Source of the DNA: Tessaracoccus flavescens
GTDB lineage: Bacteria > Actinomycetota > Actinomycetes > Propionibacteriales > Propionibacteriaceae
Direction: 5' to 3'
Assembly: GCF_001998865.1 (NCBI RefSeq)
Contig: NZ_CP019607.1
Coordinates: 1,364,001 to 1,428,000, forward strand
Length of the DNA: 64,000 bases
Position numbers and translations under genes: made by a program. Below are positions 41,122 through 49,348 of this stretch, piece after piece; the stretch's first letter is position 1, and each line of letters starts with the position of its first letter. Below the pieces are notes generated by a model. The model saw only the letters and a program-made list of their open reading frames with translations. It made no database searches and was not told the DNA's origin.

Positions 41122-41832
41122 TCAGGCCTCCTCTGGGGCTGCCTGCTCCTCGCTGACCGGCTCGGCGTCCACCGCGCGGTGCGGGCCCTCGTTGCGACCT
41201 TCTGCCCAGCAGATGCATGCCCGGTTGCCCTGGCGGTCCTGCAGCACACGGAAGTGCGGCGTCTCCCACGCGATGATGCCCCCGGCCTCAAGTGCGGCGT
41301 CAGTGCGGCGTTGGATCTCCTCGGGAGCGACGCTGACGTCGAGGTGGAAGCGCTGCGCCGGGACGGCATGGGGCTCGGCCTCCTGGAACCAGAGGACGGG
41401 TGCCCGTCCGCCCGGGTCGATCACGGTGTCCTCGTCCACGTGGTTCGGCGAGCCGGTCAGGATGACCGACCAGAACTGGTCGATCTCGGACTGGTCGACG
41501 GTGTCGAGGGCCAGCTCGACGAGTTGCACAGCCTCCGGCACCGCGGCGATTCCGCGGTCGACGGCCAGCATCGAGATCGCTCGCGCCAGGTCAATGTCGT
41601 GTTCGGTGACCCCACCCTCGGTGTGGGTCATCAGGGTGACGTCGACAGCTGGATAGGTGAGCGTGATGTCCGGGTGGTGGTCGGCCTCGTCGGCCGCCTC
41701 GGCGATCGCCGCGACGAAGTCAGCACCGGTCTCGAAGTCGACCGTCGCGAAACGGGCCGCGATGTGGTTGGTCACAGTGCGCCAGTCGGTGAGGCCGGCG
41801 TCGAGGATCTGCGGATTGGTGAGTCTCGTCAT
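41122..41832 (-). CDS. 4a-hydroxytetrahydrobiopterin dehydratase fused to a VOC (glyoxalase-like) domain
   Basis: A 236-residue two-domain protein. Residues 1-100 form a PCD/DCoH domain with the catalytic histidine signature ADHHPDITLTYPAVDVTLMT, then HTEGGVTEHDIDLARAIS. Residues 115-225 form a VOC-fold domain (DQFWSVILTGSPNHVDEDTV, QRFHLDVSVAPEEIQRRTDA, HFRVLQDRQGNRACICW). PCD recycles the pterin cofactor of aromatic hydroxylases. The role of the attached VOC domain is unknown. This fusion recurs in actinobacteria. CAGGAT six bases before the ATG is a near-match to the leaderless -10. Confidence 0.9.
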   Translation of the reverse strand: MTRLTNPQILDAGLTDWRTVTNHIAARFATVDFETGADFVAAIAEAADEADHHPDITLTYPAVDVTLMTHTEGGVTEHDIDLARAISMLAVDRGIAAVPEAVQLVELALDTVDQSEIDQFWSVILTGSPNHVDEDTVIDPGGRAPVLWFQEAEPHAVPAQRFHLDVSVAPEEIQRRTDAALEAGGIIAWETPHFRVLQDRQGNRACICWAEGRNEGPHRAVDAEPVSEEQAAPEEA

Positions 41833-41960
41833 GGTTCAATCCTGCAACCAGAAGGACCTGGCGGCTCCGATCGGCCCAGATCGGCCTTCCCCGACGGCGT
41901 GGGCGCGCCACCCGGTTTCGCCCGTCGCCCGCCCAGACGCGCACCGACGTGAGGTCGGGG

Positions 41961-42545
41961 TCACATGGAGCGGAGCTCGTCGGCACGCGTGGCCAACTCC
42001 GACCAGTCGGGCGTCTCCGGCGCCTGGGCCGCCCGGTCGGCATACCGCCCGGTGTCCTCGTCGAGCCGGGTGAGGGCCAGGTTCAGCGCCTGCCGAATCG
42101 CGTCGCTGAGCCGGAGACTCTCGGCGAGGAGGTGCTGGGGGGCCTCGAGGATCGCCACGCCGTGCGGGGTCACCGACACGTGCACCTGCCCACTCTCGTC
42201 GCGGCCGTCGGCCTGGTCCGGGAACCAGGCGCCCTGAGGTGAGGGTTCCAGGTCCTGAGCCTCCGCCAACTGATCGAGCGCGAACGAGACCGCCGAGGCA
42301 TGGTCGCCCGCAGCCGGCGGGTCGCTCGCCTGCACGACGGCCTCGACGAGCGCAGCGCGGTGAGTCGCCAGAGCGACGCTCAATGCCTCTCGCACCCCGG
42401 CAAGAGCCTCCTCGGCCCCGTGAGGGTCCGCCGGGAACCGCTCGAGGTGGAGCAGTTCCACCCTCCCGTTGACGAACCGCGCTGCCAGCCACGGAGCGTG
42501 CTGCTCGTACTCGGTGACGGTCCTCGTCGGTGCTGTCTCGCTCAT
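41961..42545 (-). CDS. Hypothetical protein, last gene of the WXG/zincin cassette
   Basis: A 194-residue soluble protein, strongly acidic and alanine-rich: MSETAPTRTVTEYEQHAPWL, ARFVNGRVELLHLERF, VREALSVALATHRAALVEAV and ESLRLSDAIRQALNLALTRL. The helical middle and C-terminus could form a chaperone- or EspG-like fold, but no family is recognised. Its ATG overlaps the previous gene by ATGA. The position at the end of the cassette suggests an immunity or chaperone role; this is inference only. Confidence 0.7.
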   Translation of the reverse strand: MSETAPTRTVTEYEQHAPWLAARFVNGRVELLHLERFPADPHGAEEALAGVREALSVALATHRAALVEAVVQASDPPAAGDHASAVSFALDQLAEAQDLEPSPQGAWFPDQADGRDESGQVHVSVTPHGVAILEAPQHLLAESLRLSDAIRQALNLALTRLDEDTGRYADRAAQAPETPDWSELATRADELRSM

Positions 42546-43030
42546 ACCAGTTCGAACCATCTCTGTGTGCCGTCTGAGACCGTGATCTCGTCGATCAGTC
42601 GGCCCGACGTCTCGACGCTTCGTTGCCCGGCTGGTGCCAGGCCGAGGCTCGACAGCAGCGCGTACTCGTCGGCGACGTGCAGCACCCGCCACGGCCGCTC
42701 CTCGGTCCCATCGCCGGAACCCGCGATGGCCTCCAGCGAGACCTCCGCATAGAACCGCTGCCGCTGCGACTCCTCCCGCTCACCGATGCCCCCGTAGGCG
42801 ACGCTGAGCATTGCGTGCGCCGTCGGGGACAGCAGGACGCCGGGCATGAGCCGGGTGAGCAGCCGGATCAGCTCGTCGTGCCGGGAGGCGTCGGCCAGCT
42901 CTGTTGCCCGTTCCAGCCAGACGGTGGCCCTGAGGAAGTTGTGCGACGACGTGATCTCGCGGTGGAGTTCGGCCAGCCTCGTCGGGCCTGGTGCGTCGAG
43001 GTAGGCGCTGAAGGCGCTCTGCAGGCTCAC
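42542..43030 (-). CDS. Hypothetical protein with tetratricopeptide-like helical N-terminus
   Basis: A 162-residue protein. The N-terminal half is helical and repeat-like (LDAPGPTRLAELHREITSSH, LRATVWLERATELADASRHD, LIRLLTRLMPGVLLSPTAHA). The C-terminal half is beta-rich and ends in TVSDGTQRWFELV. No family is recognised with confidence. The start overlaps the lipoprotein gene stop (43027-43030), and the end overlaps the next gene, so it is tightly coupled within the five-gene unit. Confidence 0.72.
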   Translation of the reverse strand: MSLQSAFSAYLDAPGPTRLAELHREITSSHNFLRATVWLERATELADASRHDELIRLLTRLMPGVLLSPTAHAMLSVAYGGIGEREESQRQRFYAEVSLEAIAGSGDGTEERPWRVLHVADEYALLSSLGLAPAGQRSVETSGRLIDEITVSDGTQRWFELV

Positions 43031-44163
43031 TGGATCCTCCCAGGTTCGTCGAAGCGGCGGATCAGCTCCCCGCTACGGGTATCGAATGACGCGACGCCGC
43101 CGACGCCGTCCGCAAGATAGGTGGCCGCCCCGTCTGCGGAGAAGCCGACGGCGTGGCCGTAGCGGACCCCGTCACGCACCACGACCTCCTCGCCTCCGGG
43201 CTCCACGAGGGTGAGACGTGCGGGCATGCCGACGGCGAGCGTCGAATCGGCAAGCGCCTCCACCGTCAGCGGGGTCTTCTGGAACTTGTGTTCCGAGACG
43301 CTCGAGTCGGCCAGATCGACCGTGACGATCGCGTTCGCCCCGTCCGCGACTGCCACGGCCTTCGCCTTCCCAACGGCCTTCCAGCCTCCGGTCGAGGCGG
43401 GCAGGTCGGTCAGTGTCTGAGCAGGCTCCAACTCCGTCGAGAAGGACTGCAGCGAGGTGCCGTCTGCCGAAGTGACGAGGACGATGGCGGCGTCCGCGTC
43501 CAGCGTGAGCCAGGTCGGCGCCTCCACCTCGGGCTGCACGGACCGCACCTCGCTCAACGATTCGACATCCCACAGCCTCAGGGTCCCGTCCGCCCCCAGC
43601 GACACGAGGTGTTGAGCGTCCACCGCCTCGAGCCCGAGCACCGCGGTCGCCGCTCCCTTTGGGAGGGTGTGGCCCTTCAGTTCATCCACGAGGCAGCCTT
43701 CGCGATGCACCGCGAGGGTCCCGTCACAGGACGCGTTGATCGTCGCGTCGCCGCAGATCGCATAGGCCCAGGAGTCGGACCGTTTCGGTGCCAAGAGGCC
43801 GCTCACCCTCCCCGTCGCGGGATCCCAGGCCACGATCGCGTTGACGAACCAGGCCGTGACGCCGGCCTCGGTCGCGCGCACCGGGCCGAAGTAGGTGAGC
43901 TGCTGCATGTTGCCGCGGTCGTCGGAGACCGGCCCGCCCGAGCCGCCGCAGAGCGTCTCGAAGCGGAACTCGTGGTCGGCGAGGGTGACGCAGGTCGGCC
44001 TGGTGTCCACCGGTGTCGGGCCACCGGTGGACGCGGGTGGGGGGGAGCCGATCGTGGCAGGGGTGGCCGACGAGCCGACGTCCGGCGTGGTGCAGGCCGC
44101 CCCGCCGAGGGTGACCAGGGATGCCCCGAGCACGGTTCGGCGGCGTATGCCGGACTCGGCCAT
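43027..44163 (-). CDS. Tat-type lipoprotein with beta-propeller (WD40/PQQ-like) repeats
   Basis: A 378-residue exported lipoprotein. The N-terminus has a twin-arginine signal (RRRTVLGASLVTLGGAAC) with the lipobox Cys at about residue 24, then a Ser/Pro/Thr linker. The mature part has repeated short blades: AVDAQHLVSLGADGTLRLWD, LDADAAIVLVTSADGTSLQS, VGFSADGAATYLADGVGGVA. It is probably a propeller displayed on the outer face of the membrane. It is translationally coupled to the zincin gene upstream, so it may bind or neutralise that product. Confidence 0.82.
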   Translation of the reverse strand: MAESGIRRRTVLGASLVTLGGAACTTPDVGSSATPATIGSPPPASTGGPTPVDTRPTCVTLADHEFRFETLCGGSGGPVSDDRGNMQQLTYFGPVRATEAGVTAWFVNAIVAWDPATGRVSGLLAPKRSDSWAYAICGDATINASCDGTLAVHREGCLVDELKGHTLPKGAATAVLGLEAVDAQHLVSLGADGTLRLWDVESLSEVRSVQPEVEAPTWLTLDADAAIVLVTSADGTSLQSFSTELEPAQTLTDLPASTGGWKAVGKAKAVAVADGANAIVTVDLADSSVSEHKFQKTPLTVEALADSTLAVGMPARLTLVEPGGEEVVVRDGVRYGHAVGFSADGAATYLADGVGGVASFDTRSGELIRRFDEPGRIQ

Positions 44164-45161
44164 CAGAGGTACTTCTCCAGATCCTTCTCGCTGAGGTTGT
44201 TGACGTAGTCTCGGCCTGCGTCGCGGGCCCCCACCTCGATGGGCCTCGGCCAGTAGCTGTCCGGGTCCCCGCCCTTGTTGCGGACGTCGTTGCTGTTGAG
44301 CTGCTTCCAGCGTTCCGCCTCGTCTTTCGACATGCCCGCCTTGGTGTCCTCCCAAGGCCACCGGAATCCCATGCCCGTGTACTGGCGGCGATGCTCCATC
44401 TCGTGGATCACGGTGTTGATCGCGATCTGCGGGTCGTCGAGGTAGTTGATGTTGACGCGCAGCCGTCCGCTGTCGTGGGAGTAGTCGCCGTACGTCACGT
44501 AGCCTGGCTTCGAGGGGATGTTCGTGAAGTCGATCTTCACGGGGTCGAAGCCGTTCGCCCTGGCGTAGTCGTCGGCCATCTTCTGCAGGATTGCCTTGAT
44601 CTTCTCTGGATCCTCGTCGTAGAGCTCCTGCCACTTCTTGGTGATCCCCGGGTCGAGGCGGCCGTAGACGTCTGCATTCTTCGTCGCAAACGTAGCCGGG
44701 AGATTGAGGTTGGCGAACGCGGCCTGGATCCCCGCGACCCCCTTGGCCTCAAGCTTCTGCAGTTCGCCGCGCACCACCTGGACAAAGACGGAGAGCGTGG
44801 CGGGGTCGGCACCGCTGAAGAACGCTTCCCAGAACTGTCGGTCGCGTTCCGCCGCGAGGATATACATGGACCCTGCGGCGCTGCCGCCGTCGCGGGCGGC
44901 GTTGCTGTACGCATCCTTTGTGCGTGTGGCCGCGGCGGCGAGGTCCTGCAGATGGTGGGTGATGGAGCCCGCGCCCCCCTCGCTGGCGGTGAACGCCTTG
45001 GCCGCGGGGCCGTCGTTGCTCGCCTGGACGTGGCGGACGCATCCGGCGGAGGTGAGGTTGGCGCTGGTCAGCGCCGTCGCGAGGGTCCCGTACGCCGACG
45101 AGAGCGCCGTCATGGCGCCCGTGTCGAGCTTCGGCTCGGCGATACCCGTTCGGGAGAACAT
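44163..45161 (-). CDS. WXG100-like N-terminal domain fused to a zincin-type metallopeptidase effector candidate
   Basis: A 332-residue protein. The first 130 or so residues are alanine-rich and helical (LDTGAMTALSSAYGTLATAL, HHLQDLAAAATRTKDAYSNA), like the export domain of type VII secretion substrates, though no WxG is present. The C-terminal half has a zinc-peptidase motif HEMEH at 253-257 (IAINTVIHEMEHRRQYTG) and a downstream PRPIEVGARDAGRDYV whose Glu309 fits the third zinc ligand of many peptidase toxins. There is no classical signal peptide. The combination suggests a type VII-exported peptidase effector. No secretion machinery genes are in the window. Confidence 0.75.
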   Translation of the reverse strand: MFSRTGIAEPKLDTGAMTALSSAYGTLATALTSANLTSAGCVRHVQASNDGPAAKAFTASEGGAGSITHHLQDLAAAATRTKDAYSNAARDGGSAAGSMYILAAERDRQFWEAFFSGADPATLSVFVQVVRGELQKLEAKGVAGIQAAFANLNLPATFATKNADVYGRLDPGITKKWQELYDEDPEKIKAILQKMADDYARANGFDPVKIDFTNIPSKPGYVTYGDYSHDSGRLRVNINYLDDPQIAINTVIHEMEHRRQYTGMGFRWPWEDTKAGMSKDEAERWKQLNSNDVRNKGGDPDSYWPRPIEVGARDAGRDYVNNLSEKDLEKYL

Positions 45162-45166
45162 GGCGC

Positions 45167-45463
45167 TCAGCTCCAGAACCTGGTGGAGGCGGCCGCCTCT
45201 TCGGTTGCCGCGTAGTCGGTGCCGGTGGCGACCATCTTCGTGGCGGTGGTCGTCATTCCCTCGTTCGCGGCGGCGACGAGTTGATGCCACGGCACGTTGC
45301 ACAGAGCGTCGCCGGCAACGGCCGCGGCGTCGATGGGTGAGGAGGACTTGGCGGTGAGCGGCTGGGCCGTGATGACTGCGTACGCCGAGCGGTACATGTC
45401 GTCGGCGGCGGTATTCATCACCTCGCCGGCCTTCTTCCAGGTGGACGGCTCGAAGGTGGTCAT
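45167..45463 (-). CDS. Small WXG100-like protein, first gene of the cassette
   Basis: A 98-residue protein of helical, Ala/Thr-rich composition: MTTFEPSTWKKAGEVMNTAA, DMYRSAYAVITAQPLTAKSS, and VAAANEGMTTTATKMVATGT, then DYAATEEAAASTRFWS. The length, the central turn and the YxxxE-like C-terminal pattern (YAATE) recall ESX/WXG100 secretion partners. The canonical WxG is missing. AGGAG lies six bases before the ATG. Five bases separate its stop from the zincin effector gene, so the two could form a secreted heterodimer. This assignment is by pattern, not by close family match. Confidence 0.7.
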   Translation of the reverse strand: MTTFEPSTWKKAGEVMNTAADDMYRSAYAVITAQPLTAKSSSPIDAAAVAGDALCNVPWHQLVAAANEGMTTTATKMVATGTDYAATEEAAASTRFWS

Positions 45464-45581
45464 CGCTGGCTCCTCACGGTGGCTTGGCTGGAAAGCCTAG
45501 GCCGCAGCGGGGTCAGTCGCCTGGGTAGCCAACGCAGGATTCGGTCACGGCAGCGGGGGCGCCACTTCGCCGCGAGCGCGG

Positions 45582-46652
45582 TCAGCTCAGCATCGCGTCG
45601 GCGAGCAGTTGGAGCCCGCGCTGCTTCGCCACCCACTGATCGGCCGGCTCCCCCGGCCTCGCGCCCTGGACGGCGTTGATCATGATCTCGTCGACCTCGA
45701 ACTGCTCCGCGGTGTCCATCAGTTGGGCGCGGACCTGCTCCGGGTCGCCGATCGCCCAGGAGGCAACCGACGAGGCCACGACCTGCTTGAGCTCATCGGT
45801 CAGTACCGAGCGGACGTCCTCGCCGACGAGCCGAGCCCGCTGCAGTCCGCCGCCAGAGCGGAGCATGGCCATGGAGTACATGTGCGGCTCGGCGAGCTCC
45901 CACGCCTCCTCCGACGTTTCGGCGACCGAGACGTTCATCGTCAGGAACGTGCGGGGCTGCTTCCCGAAGTCGCCCGGCTTGAAGTGGCCGCGGTACAGCT
46001 CGAGGGCGCGCTTGGTGCCCTGACCGGAGAAGTGGTGCGCGAACACATAGGGCAGCCCGAGAGAGGCGGCAAGCTCGGCCGAGTAGTCGCTGGATCCGAG
46101 CAGCCACACCTGTGGGGCGACGGGCAGATCGGGCGCGGGCCGGAGGTGGTAGGTCTGGCCGTGCCTGAGCCGCACCGAGGCGCCGTCGGGGCTGAGCAGC
46201 GCGAGGATGTCGTGGATGTTGCTCGGGAACTCCTGCACCGGATCCATGGGGCGACCGTTGTCGTCGACGAAGTGCCCGCCACCGAGGTGTCCGCGGATCG
46301 CCGCCGAGGTGATGGGGTCGGTGCCGGGCGCGCGGCCGATGCCGAGGTCGATCCGGTCGCCGAAGACGTTGGCGAGCAGGGCGAACTGCTCGGCGACGGC
46401 CAGAGGTGAATGGTTCGGCAGCATCACACCTCCAGAGCCGAGCCGGATCCGCGAGGTGTCGGCGCCGAGGTACATCAACTCGACCGCCGGGGCGGTGGAT
46501 GCGACGGACTCGGTGTTGTGGTGTTCGGCGACCCAGTACCTGGTGTAGCCCAGCTCGTCGGCCGCCTCCACCATCGCCTTGCTTGCGCGCAGCGATTCGG
46601 AGGTGGTCTGTCCGGTACGCACGTTGATCAGGTCGAGCACAGAGAGCCGCAT
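45582..46652 (-). CDS. LLM-class flavin-dependent oxidoreductase (MsnO8-type)
   Basis: A 356-residue luciferase-like TIM-barrel enzyme: RLSVLDLINVRTGQTTSESL, AADELGYTRYWVAEHHNTES, IRLGSGGVMLPNHSPLAVAE, and FGDRIDLGIGRAPGTDPITS. It binds reduced flavin and probably oxidises a small organic molecule. A separate FMN reductase would supply the flavin. The nearest candidate, at 46802, is broken. TAGCCT (complement of 46660-46665) lies seven bases before the ATG (leaderless). Confidence 0.92.
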   Translation of the reverse strand: MRLSVLDLINVRTGQTTSESLRASKAMVEAADELGYTRYWVAEHHNTESVASTAPAVELMYLGADTSRIRLGSGGVMLPNHSPLAVAEQFALLANVFGDRIDLGIGRAPGTDPITSAAIRGHLGGGHFVDDNGRPMDPVQEFPSNIHDILALLSPDGASVRLRHGQTYHLRPAPDLPVAPQVWLLGSSDYSAELAASLGLPYVFAHHFSGQGTKRALELYRGHFKPGDFGKQPRTFLTMNVSVAETSEEAWELAEPHMYSMAMLRSGGGLQRARLVGEDVRSVLTDELKQVVASSVASWAIGDPEQVRAQLMDTAEQFEVDEIMINAVQGARPGEPADQWVAKQRGLQLLADAMLS

Positions 46653-46747
46653 GTCGTCCAGGCTACCCGCGCTCCTGGACGCGTGGACCCGAATCCGCTG
46701 TGGTTCGCCGAACGCCGAACCTGCGTCCGCGCCCTCGACTTGGCCTT

Positions 46748-46766
46748 ACTTTAAGTTTCAACTACC
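46748..46766 (+). promoter_or_regulatory. AT-rich promoter region of the broken FMN reductase gene
   Basis: ACTTTAAGT (46748-46756) is an odd-length palindrome, followed by TTCAACTACC. It is the only A/T-rich stretch nearby and looks like a control site. It lies about 45 bases upstream of the ATG at 46802. Confidence 0.4.
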
Positions 46767-46801
46767 CTGGACGGGTACCTCACCTCGACCAGAAGGACAC
46801 C

Positions 46802-47109
46802 ATGAAGATCGGCATCGTGCTCGGATCCATTCGCGACCACCGCAAGGGTGAATCCGTCGCCCGCTGGGTGCTCGACAACTACCCGGCACGCGAGGGCGTC
46901 GACTTCGAGATCATCGACGTGTCCGGGTTCGACCTGCCGCTGCTGAGCGACGAGACCCTCCCCGCGGCGCGGGGCGGCAGCTACGACGACCCGCGGGTCC
47001 AGTCCTTCGCCGACCGGATCGCGGGGTCGCGCCGAAGGAGGGCGAGGCGAAGGAGCTCACCGAACTGGTCGACGTCCTCGTGCCGATCGCGGCGAAGCTC
47101 GCCGCCTGA
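46802..47109 (+). pseudogene. NADPH-dependent FMN reductase gene with internal deletion
   Basis: The ATG at 46802, with AGAAGGACACC before it, opens a clear flavodoxin-like reductase: MKIGIVLGSIRDHRKGESVA, DFEIIDVSGFDLPLLSDETL. At about residue 80 (DRIAG) the frame turns to Arg/Ser-rich nonsense. The family C-terminus, APKEGEAKELTELVDVLVPI AAKLAA, follows at once in another frame with a stop at 47107-47109. The middle of the protein (about 80-90 residues) is missing. This is a deletion rather than a simple sequencing indel. The terminator at 47123 is intact. Confidence 0.85.
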
Positions 47110-47122
47110 ACCGTCGCGCCCG

Positions 47123-47154
47123 ATGCCCCGCTGCCACCGGTGGCGGGGCATTTT
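47123..47154 (+). terminator. Intrinsic terminator with TTTT tail
   Basis: ATGCCCCG plus CCACC pairs with GGTGG plus CGGGGCAT, with a three-base bulge and no loop beyond the turn. TTTTGC follows. It ends the broken FMN reductase unit before pta. Confidence 0.85.
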
Positions 47155-47221
47155 GCTCATCCTCGTCCCTGACCCCCGGCGCGTAGGCGGTCAGGCCTGC
47201 GAAGCGCGGTAAGGTGACCAC

Positions 47222-49279
47222 GTGACCAAGAGTGTGTTCATTGCCTCGTCGGAGCGGCAAGTCAGCAAGTCCTCAATTGCGCTTGGCGTGATCGACCTTT
47301 TCGCGCGCCAGGTGCGCTCAGTCGGCGTGTTCCGGCCGCTCGTCGCATCGTCTGAGCACGACGCCGTCACCGAGGCGATGCTGAGCCAGAAGGGCGTCAA
47401 CCAGTCCTTCGAGTCGGCGATCGGCGTGTCCTACACCGAATGGGCCGAAGACCCGGCGCAGGCGATCGACACGATCGTCGCCAAGTACAACGCCATCGCG
47501 GAGACCCGCGACGCCGTGGTGATCCTCGGCTCCGACTACGAGGACATCGACACCTCTTCCGAGCTGGCCCACAACGCGACCATCGCCGCAAACCTCAACT
47601 CCCCCGTGCTCTTCGTCTGCCGCGCTGAGGACCGCTCCGTCGAGCAGGTCCGCCGTCTCACCGAGGCGGCCATCGAGGCCATCGAGCAGCAGCACAACAC
47701 CGTCATCGGCATCGTCGCCTCGCACGCGGCGCCCGCAGAGGTCGACGCGCTGAAGACGGCGCTCGGCGGCCTCGGGGCCGCAGCCGTCTCCGTCCTGCCG
47801 TACAACGCCATCCTGCGTGCACCGTCGGTCGGCGAGCTGTTCGACGCCGTCGGCGCGACCCAGTGGCTCGGCCAGGTCGACTTCCGGCGCCACGAGTCGC
47901 TGCACACCCTCGTCGCAGGCATGACGCTGCCCAACCTGCTCACGCGCCTGCGCCGTGAGGCGACGGTGATCGTCCCGGCCGATCGGCTCGACCTGCTGCC
48001 CGGCCTGCTCATGGCACACCGCTCCCCCGACTACGGGCCGCTCGCCGCCCTCGTGCTGACCGGTGGCTTCGAGATCCCCGAGTCGGTGTCCAAGCTGTTC
48101 GCCGACTCCGCCATCGACCTGCCCATCGCCGTCACCGAGCGCGACACCTTCCCGACGGCGGTCGCCCTGCAGGCCGTCCGCGGCACGTCGACCAGCTCGG
48201 CGCGCAAGATGGCAGAGTCGCGCACGCTGTTCTCCCAGTACGTCGATGAGGACGCCCTCCTCACGGCCATCGATCTGCCTCGCACCGAGATCCGCACGGC
48301 GACGATGTTCGAGTACCAGATCATGCAGCAGGCCCGGGCCAACCGTCAGCGCATCGTCCTGCCAGAGGCCACCGACGACCGCATCCTCGAGGCCGCCTCG
48401 GTGGTGCTGCAGCGCTCCGTCGCCGAGCTGATCCTGCTCGGCGATTCGGCCAAGATCAGCCAGCGCGCCACCGAGCTCGGCCTCAACCTGAGCGGCGCCA
48501 CGATCGTCAACCCGAACGACACGGAGCTCGTCGAGACCTTCGCCGCCGAGTACGCCCGGCTGCGCGCCCACAAGAACGTCACCCTCGAGCAGGCGCGCGA
48601 GAAGCTGAAGGACCTCTCCTACTTCGGCACCATGATGGTCCACCTCGACATGGCAGACGGCATGGTCTCCGGCGCGATCAACACCACCGCCAACACCATC
48701 CGCCCCTCGCTCGAGTTCATCAAGACCGTTCCGGGCGTGAGCGTCGTGTCCGGTTCGTTCCTGATGTGCATGAGCAACCGCGTGCTGGTCTACGCCGACT
48801 GCGCGGTCAACCCCGATCCCGACCCGTCGCAGCTGGCCGATGTCGCCATCTCGTCGGCGAAGACGGCCGTCGACTTCGGCATCGAGCCGCGGATCGCGAT
48901 GCTCTCCTACTCCACCGGCGACTCGGGCTTCGGCGCCGACGTCGACAAGGTCCGCGAGGCGACCCGGATCGTCCGCGAGCGCGCCCCCGAGCTGAAGGTC
49001 GAGGGTCCGATCCAGTTCGACGCGGCCGTGGACGAGGTCGTGGCGCAGAAGAAGATGCCCGGCTCCGAGGTCGCGGGCCGCGCGACCGTGTTCATCTTCC
49101 CCGACCTGAACACCGGCAACAACACCTACAAGGCCGTCCAGCGCACCTCCGGTGCCGTGGCGATCGGTCCCGTCCTGCAGGGGCTGAAGAAGCCGGTCAA
49201 CGACCTGTCGCGCGGCGCCCTCGTCGACGACATCGTCTCCACGATCACCATCACGGCCATCCAGGCCCAGTCCGTCTGA
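47222..49279 (+). CDS. pta: Phosphate acetyltransferase, long form with BioD-like and DRTGG regions
   Basis: A 685-residue Pta. The N-terminal third is P-loop/BioD-like (IASSERQVSKSSIALGVIDL), followed by a DRTGG region. The C-terminal catalytic domain starts near residue 365: QARANRQRIVLPEATDDRIL, SYFGTMMVHLDMADGMVSGA, SVVSGSFLMCMSNRVLVYAD, and FPDLNTGNNTYKAVQRTSGA. It interconverts acetyl-CoA and acetyl phosphate. TAAGGT (47210-47215) lies six bases before the GTG, fitting a leaderless start; AAGG could also act as a weak ribosome site. ackA follows 69 bases after the stop. Confidence 0.97.
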   Translation: MTKSVFIASSERQVSKSSIALGVIDLFARQVRSVGVFRPLVASSEHDAVTEAMLSQKGVNQSFESAIGVSYTEWAEDPAQAIDTIVAKYNAIAETRDAVVILGSDYEDIDTSSELAHNATIAANLNSPVLFVCRAEDRSVEQVRRLTEAAIEAIEQQHNTVIGIVASHAAPAEVDALKTALGGLGAAAVSVLPYNAILRAPSVGELFDAVGATQWLGQVDFRRHESLHTLVAGMTLPNLLTRLRREATVIVPADRLDLLPGLLMAHRSPDYGPLAALVLTGGFEIPESVSKLFADSAIDLPIAVTERDTFPTAVALQAVRGTSTSSARKMAESRTLFSQYVDEDALLTAIDLPRTEIRTATMFEYQIMQQARANRQRIVLPEATDDRILEAASVVLQRSVAELILLGDSAKISQRATELGLNLSGATIVNPNDTELVETFAAEYARLRAHKNVTLEQAREKLKDLSYFGTMMVHLDMADGMVSGAINTTANTIRPSLEFIKTVPGVSVVSGSFLMCMSNRVLVYADCAVNPDPDPSQLADVAISSAKTAVDFGIEPRIAMLSYSTGDSGFGADVDKVREATRIVRERAPELKVEGPIQFDAAVDEVVAQKKMPGSEVAGRATVFIFPDLNTGNNTYKAVQRTSGAVAIGPVLQGLKKPVNDLSRGALVDDIVSTITITAIQAQSV

Positions 49280-49348
49280 CAAGCCCCTCCGCAGCAGCGG
49301 AGCAGCCGCCCCGGCGGCCATCTCAACTCAATGAACAAGGAAATGCCC

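Noticed and set aside
47318..49321. A 667-codon minus-strand open frame opposite pta
   Set aside because: Antisense shadow caused by high-GC third positions. There is no domain, and pta is certain.
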